Source of the DNA: CAWCAW01 sp963793645
GTDB taxonomy: Bacteria > Actinomycetota > Acidimicrobiia > Acidimicrobiales > UBA8190
Assembly: GCA_963793645.1 (NCBI GenBank)
Contig: CAWCAW010000001.1
Coordinates: 62,001-126,000, forward strand
Direction: 5' to 3'
DNA length: 64,000 bases
Numbering within the stretch: the stretch's first letter is position 1; each line of letters starts with the position of its first letter. Position numbers and translations under genes: made by a program. The notes beneath the pieces are model-generated. The model was given only the letters and a program-made list of their open reading frames with translations. It was not told the DNA's origin and made no database searches. Shown piece by piece: positions 33,305-44,804 of this stretch.

Positions 33305-34192
33305 TCAGCCCAGCTTCTTGACGATCTCCACCATGCGCTCGCCGGCTTCCGTCGGGTTGAGGGCCACCGTCGCCCCCGCCGCCGCCAGGGCGTCCATCTT
33401 GGCCTGGGCGGTGCCTTGGGATCCCGAGATGATGGCGCCGGCATGGCCCATCTTGCGGCCCGGCGGGGCCGTGACCCCGGCGATGTAACAGACCACAGGC
33501 TTGGTCATGTGCAGCGCGATGTACTCGGCGGCGGCTTCCTCGGCCGACCCGCCGATCTCGCCGATCATCATCACCGCCTTGGTGTCGTCATCGGCCTCGA
33601 AGGCACTGAGGCAGTCGATGAAGCTCGTCCCCGGCACCGGGTCGCCCCCGATCCCGACACAGGTCGTCTGCCCCACACCTTGTTGGGAAAGCTCGTGCAG
33701 CGCTTGATACGTCAGGGTCCCCGAGCGACTCACGATCCCCACCGGTCCACCCGCCAGCGCGATGTCGCCTGAGGTGATCCCGATATTGCATTTCCCCGGA
33801 GAGATGACGCCAGGGCAGTTAGGTCCGAGCAGCCTCGTGCCGGGGTGTTCCTCGACCAAGATGTTGTAGAACAGCGCCTCGTCCTGGGCGGGAATGCCTT
33901 CGGTGATGCACACGATGAAGCTGATGCCGGCCCGGGCCGACTCCAAAATGGCGTCGGAGGCGAACTTGGGCGGGACCACTACGAACGATGCGTCGGCACC
34001 GGTAGCGGCCACCGCCTCGGCCACGGTGTCGAACATGGGCACGCCATCTACATCGGTGCCGCCCTTGCCGGGCGTGACCCCTCCCACCACCTTGGTGCCG
34101 TAGTCCCGGTTGCGCAGCCCGTGGAAACGGCCCTGGCCACCGGTCAGGCCTTGCACCACGACCTTGGTGTTCTCGTCGACGAAGATGCTCAC
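33305..34192 (-). CDS. sucD: Succinyl-CoA synthetase alpha subunit
   Basis: The 295-residue protein has the CoA-binding Rossmann part (VVVQGLTGGQGRFH, GGVTPGKGG), LLGPNCPGVISP, and the phosphohistidine segment GRKMGHAGAIISG. It is the alpha subunit forming succinate and ATP or GTP from succinyl-CoA. The GTG start overlaps the sucC stop by four bases (GTGA), so the two are coupled. Confidence 0.95.
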   Translation of the reverse strand: MSIFVDENTKVVVQGLTGGQGRFHGLRNRDYGTKVVGGVTPGKGGTDVDGVPMFDTVAEAVAATGADASFVVVPPKFASDAILESARAGISFIVCITEGIPAQDEALFYNILVEEHPGTRLLGPNCPGVISPGKCNIGITSGDIALAGGPVGIVSRSGTLTYQALHELSQQGVGQTTCVGIGGDPVPGTSFIDCLSAFEADDDTKAVMMIGEIGGSAEEAAAEYIALHMTKPVVCYIAGVTAPPGRKMGHAGAIISGSQGTAQAKMDALAAAGATVALNPTEAGERMVEIVKKLG

Positions 34193-35338
34193 TTCTCTCC
34201 TCCTGCCAGGGCGACGGCGCGCCGGGCGGCCGACAACATGGTGTCTTCCATCAACAACGTCGGCGACAGATGCTCGGCCAGGATCTTGCGCCCGGCCTCG
34301 GCATTGGTGCCGTCGAGGCGCAGCACGATGGGCGACTTCAGATCGACACGCCGCAACGCCTCGACCACACCGTTGGCCACCTCGTCCACCTTGGTGATGC
34401 CCCCGAAGATGTTCACGAAGATGGAGCGCACGGCCTCGTCGGTGTTGATGACCTCCAAAGCGGCCGTCATGACATCGGCGTTGGCCCCCCCACCGATGTC
34501 GAGGAAGTTGGCCGCCGTTCCTCCCACTTGGTTGACCACGTCGAGTGTGCTCATGGCCAGGCCGGCACCGTTGGCAATGATGCCCACGCTGCCGGACAGG
34601 CCGATGTAGTTGAGGCCTTTCTCCTTGGCCAGCTTCTCCCGTGGGTCCAGGTCCTCGGTGTCGACGAAGGCGTCCCACTCGGGGTGGCGAAAGGCTGCGT
34701 TGTCGTCCAAGGTGACCTTGGCGTCGAGCGCGTGGACCCGCCCGTCGGGCGTGACGATCAGGGGATTGACCTCAGCCAGGTCGCAGTCGCCCTCCACATA
34801 GCAGCGATACAGCGCCACCAACACGTCGGCCGCCTGGTCCCGGCACGGCTCATCGAACTCGGCGTCAGCCACCACGCGGCGGGCCGCCTCGACAGACAGG
34901 CCCTCCACCGGATCGATGTGGAGCCGCACGATGGCCTCGGGATTGGTGACGGCCACCTCTTCGATCTCGACGCCGCCTTGAGACGACACCATGCACAGGT
35001 GCTTCTTGGCGGCGCGGTCCAAGGTGAAACTGGCGTAGTACTCCTGGGCGATGTCCGAGGCGTGCTCGACCCACAGGCGCCGCACCACGTGGCCTTTGAT
35101 GTCCAAGCCCAAGATGGCAGCGGCGTGGAGACGAACGGCGTCGGCGTCGTCGGCCAGCTTGATGCCGCCCGCCTTGCCGCGTCCACCCACTTTCACCTGT
35201 GCCTTGACCACGACGGGGTAGCCCGCCGCATCAGCGCTGCGCCACGGCCTCGTCGACGGTGTCGGCCACGCCACCGGCCGAGGTCGGGATGCCGAAGCGG
35301 GCGAAGTACTGCTTGCCCTGGTACTCGTAGAGGTCCAC
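34189..35338 (-). CDS. sucC: Succinyl-CoA synthetase beta subunit; frameshifted here
   Basis: The ATP-grasp subunit starts MDLYEYQGKQYFARFGIP at GTG 35338, with AAAGG upstream. It continues to DEAVAQ in one frame and then to ADAAGYPVVVKAQVKVGGRG in another; the break is at about 35234-35240 and removal of one base joins them. Further motifs are EYYASFTLDRA, LAEVNPLIVTPDG and IFGGITKVDEVANG. It would have about 383 residues. The break looks like a sequence error because both parts are otherwise intact and the sucD partner is normal. Confidence 0.9.
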
Positions 35339-35361
35339 GAACCAACCTTTCTCGTGTGCGG

Positions 35362-35379
35362 AAAACGTGCAAAACGTGC
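35362..35379. repeat. Tandem 9-base repeat upstream of sucC
   Basis: AAAACGTGC is repeated twice without spacer, 24 bases upstream of the sucC GTG. It could be a regulator site in the sucCD promoter, but two copies may also be chance. Confidence 0.3.
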
Positions 35380-35432
35380 GCAGAAGCAATCGCCGTCGAC
35401 AACAGGTCGACAGCCACCTGTGAGGTGTGCCC

Positions 35433-35852
35433 TCAACTCCCGGCGGCCGCCTCCTCTCGCTCGTCGAGGGCGTCGGCCAGCCATTGCGCGATGGTGGGCA
35501 GCGGCGCACCGGGGGTGAATACAGCGGCCACGCCCAGCTCTTTGAGAGCGGGGATGTCGCCATCGGGGATGATGCCACCGACGATGAGCAAGACGTCGTC
35601 GAGGCCTTGGTCGCGCAGCCCGGCCAGAATGCGGGGCACCAAGGTGAGATGGGCCCCCGACAGCAGAGACAGCCCCACGGCGTCGGCGTCTTCTTGCACG
35701 GCGGCCGCCACCACCTGCTCGGGCGTCTGATGCAGGCCGGTGTAGATCACTTCGAATCCGGCGTCGCGCAGCGCCCGGGCGATCACCTTGGCACCTCGAT
35801 CGTGGCCGTCGAGGCCCGGTTTGGCCACGATCACTCGGTACGGACGCTTCAT
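35433..35852 (-). CDS. Cobalamin-binding small subunit of an acyl-CoA mutase
   Basis: The 139-residue protein is a stand-alone B12-binding domain of the methylmalonyl-CoA mutase type: RVIVAKPGLDGHDRGAKVIA holds the D-x-H-x-x-G cobalt-ligand loop, followed by LSLLSGAH and LIVGGIIPDGD. Such small subunits pair with a separate catalytic subunit, as in isobutyryl-CoA or ethylmalonyl-type mutases. The catalytic subunit is not in the window. It lies upstream of sucCD, whose substrate succinyl-CoA is a mutase product, so a link to propionate or odd-chain use is inferred. ATG at 35852. Confidence 0.85.
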   Translation of the reverse strand: MKRPYRVIVAKPGLDGHDRGAKVIARALRDAGFEVIYTGLHQTPEQVVAAAVQEDADAVGLSLLSGAHLTLVPRILAGLRDQGLDDVLLIVGGIIPDGDIPALKELGVAAVFTPGAPLPTIAQWLADALDEREEAAAGS

Positions 35853-35971
35853 TGACCACCGAGTGTAGGCAAAGGTCGCTGCACTGGCCCAGCCGGGCCG
35901 TCGCTCACCACGCAGGGCGCGCACCCGAAGGGGGGGCCGACAGGGAGCTTTCCGGCTGGGCCGCCAGGCGC

Positions 35972-36748
35972 TCAGCCTCGACGGGCGAGGATGTTGAGGC
36001 GGACGTAGTCGATCACGGGCTCTTCCATGGCGGCCATGACGGCGCCGAGGAACTGGCGCCGTTGCTCGGCTTGCATGCCGTCGACATGGGCCCGCAGGCA
36101 CACCGCCTCCAGGTAGTTCTCGAGCTCCTCGGCGTCGCTGAACGCGGTGGGCTCGGGGTGGGTCCACACCTCCACGTCGGTGAAGCCGGCCGCTTCCAGG
36201 CGGCCCGCCGTCTCCTGGGGGCCGGCATAGAGCCACGTGCCGGCCCGCTCGCCACCGGTGACCCGCACGGCGTCCAGGAGCCCCGCAATGTTGCCCTCTC
36301 CCCCGCACTGGGCCACCAGCCGGCCCCCGGGGCGCACCACGGCGGCCAGGTTGGCGAACAACCGGTCGTGGTCGAGGACCCAGTGGAAGGTGGCCGTGGA
36401 GAACACGGCGTCCACCGGGGCGGCGACGTCGAGGGTGTCGGGGCTCAAGTCGAGCAGGTCGGCACAGACGAACCGGACTCGCGCGCCGAAGGGAGTCAAC
36501 CGATGGCGTGCTTCGGCCAGCATGGCGGGCGACGCGTCGAGCGCGATGACGTTTCCATCCGGCAGGCGTTCGAGGAGCTCGTGGGTGACCTGACCCGTCC
36601 CGCAGCCGGCATCGACCACTGTTTCGTCCCCTTGCAGAGGGAGGCGCTCGAGAACCGCCATTCCCCACCGAGTCATGGGCGCGGCCACGAGGTCGTAGGT
36701 CGATGCGTCCCAGTCCGCCGTGCGCCGGCCCGGCGCGTCCTCAACCAC
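35972..36748 (-). CDS. Class I SAM-dependent methyltransferase
   Basis: The 258-residue protein has the SAM loop VVDAGCGTGQVTHELL, the acidic end VIALDASPAML, and FSTATFHWVLDHD after motif III. The N terminus WDASTYDLVAAPMTRWG resembles trans-aconitate-methyltransferase-like enzymes. The substrate is unknown. GTG at 36748 overlaps the end of the helicase gene by eight bases, so it is translated after it in the same transcript. Confidence 0.8.
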   Translation of the reverse strand: MVEDAPGRRTADWDASTYDLVAAPMTRWGMAVLERLPLQGDETVVDAGCGTGQVTHELLERLPDGNVIALDASPAMLAEARHRLTPFGARVRFVCADLLDLSPDTLDVAAPVDAVFSTATFHWVLDHDRLFANLAAVVRPGGRLVAQCGGEGNIAGLLDAVRVTGGERAGTWLYAGPQETAGRLEAAGFTDVEVWTHPEPTAFSDAEELENYLEAVCLRAHVDGMQAEQRRQFLGAVMAAMEEPVIDYVRLNILARRG

Positions 36749-39024
36749 GGTTCAGATCCCTGCCATCGCCATCGCCCCACGGGTCCGGGTCATGCCCGTC
36801 GTCGCCGGCATGGATGTCGTCCACGCCATCCCACTCCGACGCACGTGGCTCACCGGGACGCCGCACCCGGCGGCGGGTGTACGCGGAGATGGCCCGCAGC
36901 GGGTCGGGACGGCCGATCGATGACGACGCCACATCGCGCACGAGCTCGTCGGGCAGCTCCGAGAGGAACCGACTCGGTATGGCGTGGCTGGTCGATCCCC
37001 ACAGGGTCCGGCTCCAGGCGTGGCTCACATAGAGGTGACGCTTGGCGCGCGTCATGCCGACATAGGCGAGGCGCCGCTCTTCTTCGAGTTGCAGGGGGTC
37101 CTCGAGAGCCCGCATATGGGGGAAGACGCCGTCCTCCATGCCCACCAGGAACACGGCGGGGAACTCGAGTCCCTTGGCGGTGTGCATGGTCATGAGCGAC
37201 ACACGGCCCGTTCCGGTTTCGATCTCGTCGGAGTCGGCCACCAACGCCACGGACTCGAGAAACTCGTCGAGGTTGTCGTACTCCGCCGCCGCCGTCACCA
37301 GCCCGTCGAGGTTTTCGAGCCTGCTCAACGCCTCGACGGTGTCCTCCGCTTCGAGATCGGCTCCATAGCCGGTGCGCTCCACCACGGCCTCGAGCACGAC
37401 CCCGGGGTTCACGCCGGTGTCGACCATGGCCCGCAGCTCACCCAACAGCGCCGACAGGCGGGCCAACCCTTTGGCGGCCCGTCCGGAGACCCCGGCGTCG
37501 GCGGCGCGGTCGAGGGCGTCGGCAAACGACATGTTCTGGCTACGCGCCCAGGCCGCCAGGCGGTCGGCCGAGGTGTCGCCGATGCCACGACGCGGCACGT
37601 TCACGATGCGCCGGGCCGACACCTCATCAGACGGATTGGCCAGCACCCTCAGATAGGCGAGAAGGTCCTTGACCTCGCGCCGGTCATAGAAGCGCGTGCC
37701 ACCCACCACCTTGTAGGAGATGTTGTTGCGCACCAGCTCCTCTTCGAGGACACGGCTCTGGGCATTGGTGCGGTAGAAGACGGCAATGTCGCCGTAGTCC
37801 AAGCCCTTGGCACGGTGCAGGCGCGCCGACTTCCGAGGCCAGCCACGCCGCCTCGTCGTACTCATCTTCGGCGCGGAAACGGTTGACGGGATCACCGGGT
37901 GCTCCGTCGGTCCACAGGTCCTTGGGTACCCGCGTGGTGTTGTTGGCGATCACCGCGTTGGCGGCGTCGAGGATGGTCTTGGTCGACCGGTAGTTCTGCT
38001 CCAACGGGATGACGGTGGCGTCGGGAAAGGCTTCCTCGAACTCCATGATGTTGCGGATGTCGGCCTTGCGAAACGAGTAGATGGCCTGATCGTGGTCGCC
38101 GACCACCGTCACGTTGTGGTGCTCGGCTCCCAGCAGAAGGACGATCTCGTTCTGGGCCCGGTTGGTGTCCTGATACTCGTCGACGAGCACATGCTTGAAA
38201 CGTGTCCGATAGCTCTCGAGCACATCGGGATGGTTCCGAAAGAGCTTGACCACCAAGAACAACAGGTCGTCGAAGTCCATGGACGAAGCCGTCACCAAGC
38301 GCTGGGCGTACTCGGTGTACACCTCGGCCATCTTGCGTTCGAAGATGCTGCGCGCCCCGTCGCCAAAGGCAGCCGGTTCGACGAGTTCGGCTTTGGCCGC
38401 CGAGATGGCACCTTGCACCGACCTCGAGGGGATGCGCTTCTGGTCGATGTTCAAGTCGCGCATGATTTGCTCGATGAGTCGGCGCGAGTCGACGTCGTCG
38501 TAGATGGTGAACGCCTTACGGTAGCCGAGCCGGTCGGCGTGGGCCCGCAAGATGCGCACGCAGGCGGCGTGGAACGTCGACACCCACATCTTCTGAGCGA
38601 CAGGCCCGATGAGCGCGCCAAGCCGGTTGCGCATTTCGTCGGCGGCCTTGTTGGTGAAGGTGATGGCGAGGATCTCCCACGGCAATGCGTCACCGGTGGC
38701 GATGAGATGCGCCACTCGGTGCGTCAGGGCGCGTGTCTTGCCGGAGCCGGCCCCGGCCACCACCAGCAAGGGCCCGCCTCGGTGTTCGACGGCGCGCCGT
38801 TGCGGCTCGTTGAGGCCCTCGATCAAGTCGCTGGGTTTGGGAAGGCCGTCGGTCCACCGGGCCTTGGTGGCCTTGGTGGTGGCCTTTTTGGTTACCCCGA
38901 CAGCGGTGGATCCGTCAGGCGAGTCAGACGCGTCGGGTAAGTCGTCGCTGTCGACGGCATCCTCGAACTCGTCGCCTTCGAAGGCGCCTAAGCCGGAAAA
39001 GTGATGGAGGGAAGTGCCCGCCAA
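36741..39024 (-). CDS. pcrA: UvrD/PcrA-type DNA helicase; frameshifted here
   Basis: This superfamily 1A helicase has an N-terminal acidic extension of about 55 residues, then the Q motif and Walker A (VVAGAGSGKTRALTHR), Walker B VDEYQDTN, motif III GDHDQAIYSFR and motif IV EQNYRST in the first frame. YGDIAVFYRTNAQSR, MTMHTAKGLEFPAVFLVG and RRLAYVGMTRAKRHLY follow in the second. The break is at about 37823-37832, between WLASEV and ARLHRAKGL; removing one base joins them. It works in nucleotide excision and mismatch-type repair. The start is TTG at 39024 with GGGGAG six bases upstream. About 760 residues. Confidence 0.9.
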
Positions 39025-39049
39025 TGCCTACTCCCCTCGATGCGGTGGC

Positions 39050-40213
39050 TCAGTGCCCCATCCCGACACCTTGGGAACGCTGCAGGGCCTTGCCTTCGGT
39101 CTGCAACGCCGGGGCCACCATGACCTCGGCCTTTTGGAACTCCTTCACCGACTGGTAGCCGCATGTCGCCATGGACGTGCGCAGTGCGCCGAAGAGGTTC
39201 ATGCGGCCGTCGTTCTCGTGAGCGGGGCCAAGGAGGATCTCCTGGAGCGTGCCGCGCACGTCGGTGCGCACCCGCGCCCCGTGCGGCAACGTCGGGTGGA
39301 ACGTGGCCATTCCCCAGTGATACCCGCGACACGGTGCCTCTAGGGCGGAGGACAGGGGCGAGCCCAACATGACGGCGTCGGCGCCACAGGCGATGGCCTT
39401 GGCGATGTCGCCGCCTCGGCTCATTCCTCCATCGGCGATGACGTGCACGTACACACCGGTCTCGTCCAAATGCCGCATGCGGGCGCCGGCCACATCCGCG
39501 ATAGCGGTCGCCTGAGGAACACCGATTCCGAGTACGCCTCGGGTGGTACAGGCGTTGCCGGGCCCGACACCGACGAGCACGCCCACGGCTCCGGTGCGCA
39601 TGAGGTGCAGCGCCGCTTGGTAGGAAGCACACCCGCCCACGACCACGGGAATGTCGAACTCGCGGATGAAGCGCTTGAGGTTCAACGGTTCCACGGTCTT
39701 CGACACGTGCTCAGCAGAGACCACCGTGCCCTGGATGACGAGCAAGTCGAGCTCACCGGCCAAGATGGCAGGGGCGAGCTCGGTGGTGCGCTGGGGGGTA
39801 ACCGAGGCACTCGACAAGACGCCGGCCGACTTGATGTGGCGGATGCGTTCGGTCACGAGCTCAGCCTTGATGGGCTCGAGGTACATCTGCTGCATGCGAG
39901 CGGTCGCCTTGTCATGGGACAAGGTGCCGATCTCCTCGAGCAAGGGCTCGGGATCTTCGTAGCGGGTCCACAGTCCCTCGAGGTTGAGCACGGCTAGTCC
40001 ACCGAGGCGACCGATCTCGATGGCGGTGTCGGGACTGGTGACACCGTCCATAGCCGCGGCCATGAGGGGCAGCTCGAAGCGAAAGGCGTCGATCTCCCAG
40101 GAGATGTCGACGTCCTCGGGGTCGCGTGTCCGGCGACTCGGAACGATGGCGATGTCGTCGAAGCCATACGCCTGACGACCCGACTTGTAGATCCCGATCT
40201 CGATCTCAGCCAC
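39050..40213 (-). CDS. guaB3: IMP dehydrogenase-family protein GuaB3
   Basis: The 387-residue protein has the IMPDH barrel but lacks CBS domains. Motifs are GFDDIAIVPSRRTRD, LPLMAAAMDGVT, the catalytic Cys loop VGPGNACTTRGVLG and IADGGMSRGGDIAKAIA. GuaB3 is an actinobacterial paralogue of IMP dehydrogenase; some related proteins are GMP-reductase-like, so the exact reaction is uncertain. The start is GTG at 40213 with AGGAGG upstream. It lies 25 bases upstream of the helicase start. Confidence 0.9.
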   Translation of the reverse strand: MAEIEIGIYKSGRQAYGFDDIAIVPSRRTRDPEDVDISWEIDAFRFELPLMAAAMDGVTSPDTAIEIGRLGGLAVLNLEGLWTRYEDPEPLLEEIGTLSHDKATARMQQMYLEPIKAELVTERIRHIKSAGVLSSASVTPQRTTELAPAILAGELDLLVIQGTVVSAEHVSKTVEPLNLKRFIREFDIPVVVGGCASYQAALHLMRTGAVGVLVGVGPGNACTTRGVLGIGVPQATAIADVAGARMRHLDETGVYVHVIADGGMSRGGDIAKAIACGADAVMLGSPLSSALEAPCRGYHWGMATFHPTLPHGARVRTDVRGTLQEILLGPAHENDGRMNLFGALRTSMATCGYQSVKEFQKAEVMVAPALQTEGKALQRSQGVGMGH

Positions 40214-40363
40214 GTGGCTGTCCTCCTGGCCGTTGCTCGTCGCTTACGTGTGCCGTCGCCCGTCGGCGTCCTCCACGTTACCGTCCGGCGCGCTGTGCCC
40301 CGGGCCCCCGCCGTCGTGGTGTCCCGGGCCTCGTCACAGGTGCACAGACACCCCGCGCCGCCC

Positions 40364-41138
40364 TCACACGTTGAGGACGATGCGCAACAGTTCCACCAGC
40401 ATGCGGGCGGTGGCGCCCCACACGGTGTCCTCGGCAAGCTCGAAGAACCACATGGTCAGCTCGCCGCCACCACGGGGGCCCACGCCGGGGGAACACCCAG
40501 CGCTCCTCGCGAAATACCCCGTCGGAAACCAGTTCGGCCAGGGCCACGTCAAAGACGCGCTCGACCTCGCCGGGGCTCGCCACCAGCGCCGGGCGGGCCG
40601 GCAACAGCCCCAGCACCGGGGTGATCGTGGCCGAGGACGACATGGTCGATAGGACGGGCAGGGTTCCCACCAGCTCGACCGACGTGGGATCGAGGCCGAT
40701 CTCCTCCCGGGCCTCTCGCACGGCGGCCGACTCCGTCGTCTCTCCTTGGTCCAGGCGCCCACCAGGAAAGCTCACCTCGCCGGTATGAGTGCGCAGGTTG
40801 GCGGCTCGGCGGGTGAGGACGACGCGGGCCTCGCCGGCCTCCTCGAACAACGCCACCAGCACCGCCGCCGGCGCCCCGGTGTCGGGGAACCCGTCAAAGG
40901 CCACCCGCTCCACCGCTCCGGCCGTCGCCGCGTTGCGGCTCAAGGCGGCGCGTACCGCCGCCAACGTGATCCCTCGACGCGATGGCGTGTCCAGCGCGCC
41001 CCAGGGGGCGGCCGAGCCGGCGCTGAACTCCGCCGGACGCGGTATGACCTGGCGCCCTTGGCGTGGCGCGCCGGCGGCCGGACCCCGAGGCCCGGCCGCC
41101 GTATCGTTCCGACCACCGCTCACGGCAGCCGGGTACAT
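40364..41138 (-). CDS. NUDIX hydrolase (CoA pyrophosphatase-like); frameshifted here
   Basis: The NUDIX box is complete: GGRLDQGETTESAAVREA then REEIGL. SFPGG precedes it, as in CoA pyrophosphatases, and the following VELVGTLPVLSTMSS segment also fits that group. The frame breaks at about 40473-40483, after EERWVFPRRG; the second frame continues PRGGGELTMWFFELAEDTVWG to a normal C terminus, and removal of one base joins them. ATG at 41138 is taken as the start, although GTG at 41123 is possible. It lies 13 bases after the groEL stop. Confidence 0.82.
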
Positions 41139-41151
41139 CCCTGAGGGATGC

Positions 41152-42801
<1,650 letters not shown>

Positions 42802-42813
42802 CTCGCCGCCCGA

Positions 42814-43110
42814 CTACTTCTTGGCCACTTTGGCGAGCACGTCGCGGCCCGAGAGGATCAGCAGGTCCTCGCCGTCGATCGTGATCTCGGTGCCGCCGTA
42901 CTTGGAGTAGACGACGGTGTCGCCCACAGCAACATCGAGTGGGATCAGCTCGCCGGTGTTGTCGGAACGGCGGCCGGCGCCAACGGCGAGTACCTCGCCC
43001 TGCTGGGGCTTCTCCTTGGCGGTGTCGGGGATGACGAGACCCGAGGCAGTAGTTTCCTCGGACTCACCGGGGCGGACCACAATGCGGTCCTCGAGAGGGT
43101 GGAGCTTCAT
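42814..43110 (-). CDS. groES: Co-chaperonin GroES
   Basis: The 98-residue protein starts MKLHPLEDRIVVRPGE, has the mobile-loop region EETTASGLVIP, and ends with KYGGTEITIDGEDLLILSGRD-type sequence that forms the lid over GroEL. AGGAGG lies upstream of the ATG at 43110. The CIRCE element is 29 bases upstream of the start codon. Confidence 0.97.
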   Translation of the reverse strand: MKLHPLEDRIVVRPGESEETTASGLVIPDTAKEKPQQGEVLAVGAGRRSDNTGELIPLDVAVGDTVVYSKYGGTEITIDGEDLLILSGRDVLAKVAKK

Positions 43111-43138
43111 GGCTGGGGGCCTCCTGTAAGGCACGTGT

Positions 43139-43165
43139 TAGCACTCAGGACTTGAGAGTGCTAAC
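43139..43165 (-). promoter_or_regulatory. CIRCE operator (HrcA site)
   Basis: TTAGCACTC (43139-43147), nine-base spacer, GAGTGCTAA (43157-43165): an exact match to the CIRCE consensus. It is the HrcA repressor site for heat-shock control of groES-groEL. Confidence 0.97.
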
Positions 43166-43203
43166 GATAGCGGGCGCGAGGCACGCAGGCAACCGCGGCC
43201 CGG

Positions 43204-44220
43204 TCAGACCGACAGAGGCAAGCCGAGACCGGGGTCAGCCCCGACGTCCAGCGCCGTGGGCCCGACGTGATCCAGCTGCCAGGCACCCGCCGCGGCCACC
43301 ATGGCGGCATTGTCGGTGCACAGGGCCAGGCTCGGCACATAGGCCGGAATCCCCAGCTCAGCGGCGGCGCCGCCAAAAGCGGCCCGCAGGGGCCCGTTGG
43401 CCGCCACCCCCCCACCCAGGCACAAGCCCTGGGCCGAGGTCAACTGGACCGCCCGCACTGCCTTGGCCACCAGGACGTCCACCACGGCCTGCTGGAAGGA
43501 CGCCGCCACGTCTTCGTTGGAGGCCTCGGGGTGTTTTTCCACGGCGCGCACCACCGCTGTCTTCAGTCCACTGAACGACAGGTCGAGGCCTTCGCCGAGC
43601 AACGCCCGGGGGAAGGCGAAGGCCGTCGGGTCGCCGGCCTCGGCTGCTTTTTGGATGGCCGGCCCCCCGGGATAGTCGAGGCCCAGATAGCGGGCCACCT
43701 TGTCGAAGGCCTCGCCGGCGGCGTCGTCGAGGGTCTGACCCAGGAGCCGGTAACGGCCCGGCCCCTCCATGGCCACGATCATGGTGTGCCCCCCCGACAC
43801 CAGCACCACCACCAGCGGCCAGGCGGCGTCGGGATGGTCGAGAAGCGACGCAAAGAGATGCGCTTCGAGATGGTTGACCCCGACGAACGGGACGTCCCAG
43901 GCCAGCGCCAGGGCCTTGGCCTCGCTCACGCCGACGAGCAGTGACCCCACCAGCCCCGGCCCCACGGTGGCCGCCACCGCGTCGAGTCCGGGATGGCGCA
44001 GGTCCAAACCGGCGCGCCCCATGGCGTCGGCAATGACGGCGCTGAGCACCTCGAGGTGGGCGCGCCCGGCCAGTTCGGGCACCACACCACCGAAGGCCAC
44101 GTGCACGTCACCTTGGCTGGCCACCACCGATGAGCGCACGTCGTTGCTGCCCGCCAGCACGGCCGCCGCCGTCTCGTCGCACGAGGTCTCGATGCCGAGC
44201 ACAAGACGGTCAGGGTTCAT
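43204..44220 (-). CDS. tsaD: tRNA N6-threonylcarbamoyladenosine synthase subunit TsaD
   Basis: The 338-residue protein has the Kae1/TsaD ASKHA fold: LGIETSCDETAAAV at the N terminus, NHLEAHLFA with the two metal-binding His, GGHTMIV and LGGGVAANGPLR. With TsaB and TsaE it makes t6A in tRNAs that read ANN codons. ATG at 44220. It is the last gene of the tsaE-tsaB-rimI-tsaD set, upstream of the groESL operon on the same strand. Confidence 0.95.
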   Translation of the reverse strand: MNPDRLVLGIETSCDETAAAVLAGSNDVRSSVVASQGDVHVAFGGVVPELAGRAHLEVLSAVIADAMGRAGLDLRHPGLDAVAATVGPGLVGSLLVGVSEAKALALAWDVPFVGVNHLEAHLFASLLDHPDAAWPLVVVLVSGGHTMIVAMEGPGRYRLLGQTLDDAAGEAFDKVARYLGLDYPGGPAIQKAAEAGDPTAFAFPRALLGEGLDLSFSGLKTAVVRAVEKHPEASNEDVAASFQQAVVDVLVAKAVRAVQLTSAQGLCLGGGVAANGPLRAAFGGAAAELGIPAYVPSLALCTDNAAMVAAAGAWQLDHVGPTALDVGADPGLGLPLSV

Positions 44221-44245
44221 TGAAGGGGGTCCATGGGATGGGGGT

Positions 44246-44803
44246 TCATCGACCAGGGTGCGGGGCCCGCAGCCCGGCCTCGATGCCGGCCAAGCGCTCG
44301 GCGTACTCAGGGGTGTCGATATCGCGCGACCACATGACGATGGCGTCCTCACCGGTCTCCGCGTAGTAGTTGCGGCGCACGGCCACCGGAGCGAACCCGA
44401 AGCGGCGGTACAGGCTCTGGGCGGCGTCGTTGCCCACCCGCACCTCCAGGGCCATATGGCGGACCTTCATGGCCGGCACGGCTCGGGCCATGTCCAACAG
44501 CAACAGCGTGCCGATGCCTCGGCGGTGCCATGCCGGGTTGACGGTCACCGTCGTGACGTGGCCTTCGTCCTCCACCACCATCAGCCCGGTGAAGCCGACC
44601 ACCATGGGACCGATGGTGGCCACCACATAGCGCCGCGACGACCGCTGGGCCAGCTCCGAGAGGAACAAGGTGGCCGACCACGGGCGGGGGTAGGCGGCCT
44701 CCTCGATCTCCACCACCGAGCGCAGGTGCCGGCGCCGCATGGGCATCATGCGCACCGCGTCGATGACCGCCTCGTCGGGCGGGGCGCCGTTGTCAGCGGC
44801 CAT
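44246..44803 (-). CDS. rimI: Ribosomal protein S18-alanine N-acetyltransferase
   Basis: The 185-residue GNAT protein has VVEIEEAAYPRPWS near the start, the acetyl-CoA loop RRGIGTLLL and LEVRVGNDAAQSLYRRFGF. Position between tsaB and tsaD is the common place for rimI. It has a C-terminal extension of about 20 residues after the usual end. The ATG is one base after the tsaB stop. Confidence 0.85.
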   Translation of the reverse strand: MAADNGAPPDEAVIDAVRMMPMRRRHLRSVVEIEEAAYPRPWSATLFLSELAQRSSRRYVVATIGPMVVGFTGLMVVEDEGHVTTVTVNPAWHRRGIGTLLLLDMARAVPAMKVRHMALEVRVGNDAAQSLYRRFGFAPVAVRRNYYAETGEDAIVMWSRDIDTPEYAERLAGIEAGLRAPHPGR

Positions 44804-44804
44804 G

